Positions 5,756-5,855 of a stretch of 5,855 nt of DNA are shown piece by piece. The DNA is from Candidatus Omnitrophota bacterium (GTDB taxonomy: Bacteria; Omnitrophota; Gorgyraeia; B26-G9), in NCBI GenBank assembly GCA_030630245.1, contig DAOVNL010000062.1:1-5855 (forward strand), read 5' to 3'. Made by a program: the position numbers and the translations under genes. Position 1 is the first letter of the stretch, and the number at the start of each line of letters is the position of its first letter. The notes under the pieces were generated by a model. It saw nothing but the letters and a program-made list of their open reading frames with translations. It did no database searches and was not told where the DNA came from.

Positions 5756-5840
5756 TTGTCATTCCGCGAGAGCTAAGAGGCCGAAAGGTTTCGATGTAGG
5801 ATGAAACATGAGATTCTTCGCCTACGGCTCAGAATGACAA
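5756..5840. repeat. Dispersed palindromic repeat, GTCATTC-type, 85 bp
   Basis: Perfect outer arms TTGTCATTC (5756-5764) and GAATGACAA (5832-5840), with weaker complementarity inside them. The right arm GATTCTTCGCCTACGGCTCA is of the same type as the right arm of the element at 1701-1766. A further TGTCATT at 5845-5851 may begin another copy beyond the window. It lies upstream of fhs. Confidence 0.65.
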
Positions 5841-5855
5841 AAAATGTCATTTTGC

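Overview
The window is a bacterial chromosomal segment. Two housekeeping genes point leftward on the minus strand: mfd at the left edge and fhs at the right. They bracket an AT-richer accessory block of about 2.5 kb whose genes all lie on the plus strand. The organism cannot be named from this sequence alone. The low GC content, the complete formate-tetrahydrofolate ligase (one-carbon or Wood-Ljungdahl metabolism), the HTH-ATPase-DUF4325 regulator and the scattered GTCATTC...GAATGAC palindromic repeats would fit an uncultured Gram-negative or candidate-phylum bacterium (Omnitrophota- or Elusimicrobiota-like). That is inference.

Layout. 1-1447 (minus): the 5' part of a transcription-repair coupling factor (Mfd) that runs off the left edge. 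It looks unusually compact: the protein starts at the UvrA-binding domain 2 and passes almost directly into the RNA-polymerase-interacting domain and the helicase motor. 1448-1852: a 405-bp gene-free stretch holding a plausible mfd promoter with a 14-bp perfect palindrome in its spacer, a 16-bp palindrome with an adjacent hairpin, a weak orphan plus-strand promoter, a dispersed palindromic repeat, and an extended -10 promoter facing right. 1853-2044: a 63-residue single-pass membrane protein. 2103-2549: an RNase III-fold protein without a dsRNA-binding domain and with several metal-ligand positions substituted. 2550-2675: nothing recognisable. 2676-2718: three TTTACAAT sites. 2735-3766: a winged-helix / GHKL ATPase / STAS-like DUF4325 regulator. 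3777-3819: a second set of three TTTACAAT sites with exactly the same spacing. 3820-4002: no gene, only short repeats and a weak hairpin. 4003-5697 (minus): complete fhs with a strong ribosome binding site. 5756-5840: a second dispersed palindromic repeat.

How the parts may work together. The small membrane protein and the RNase III-like gene are co-directional, 58 bp apart, and may share the extended -10 promoter. The HTH-ATPase-DUF4325 gene is probably its own transcription unit, with the first TTTACAAT array over its promoter, which suggests autoregulation. The most striking signal is that this array recurs just behind the stop codon with the same 23-bp and 10-bp register, although the bases between the sites differ. 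The second most striking is the reduced domain set of the Mfd protein. The two flanking genes do not appear functionally tied to the central block.
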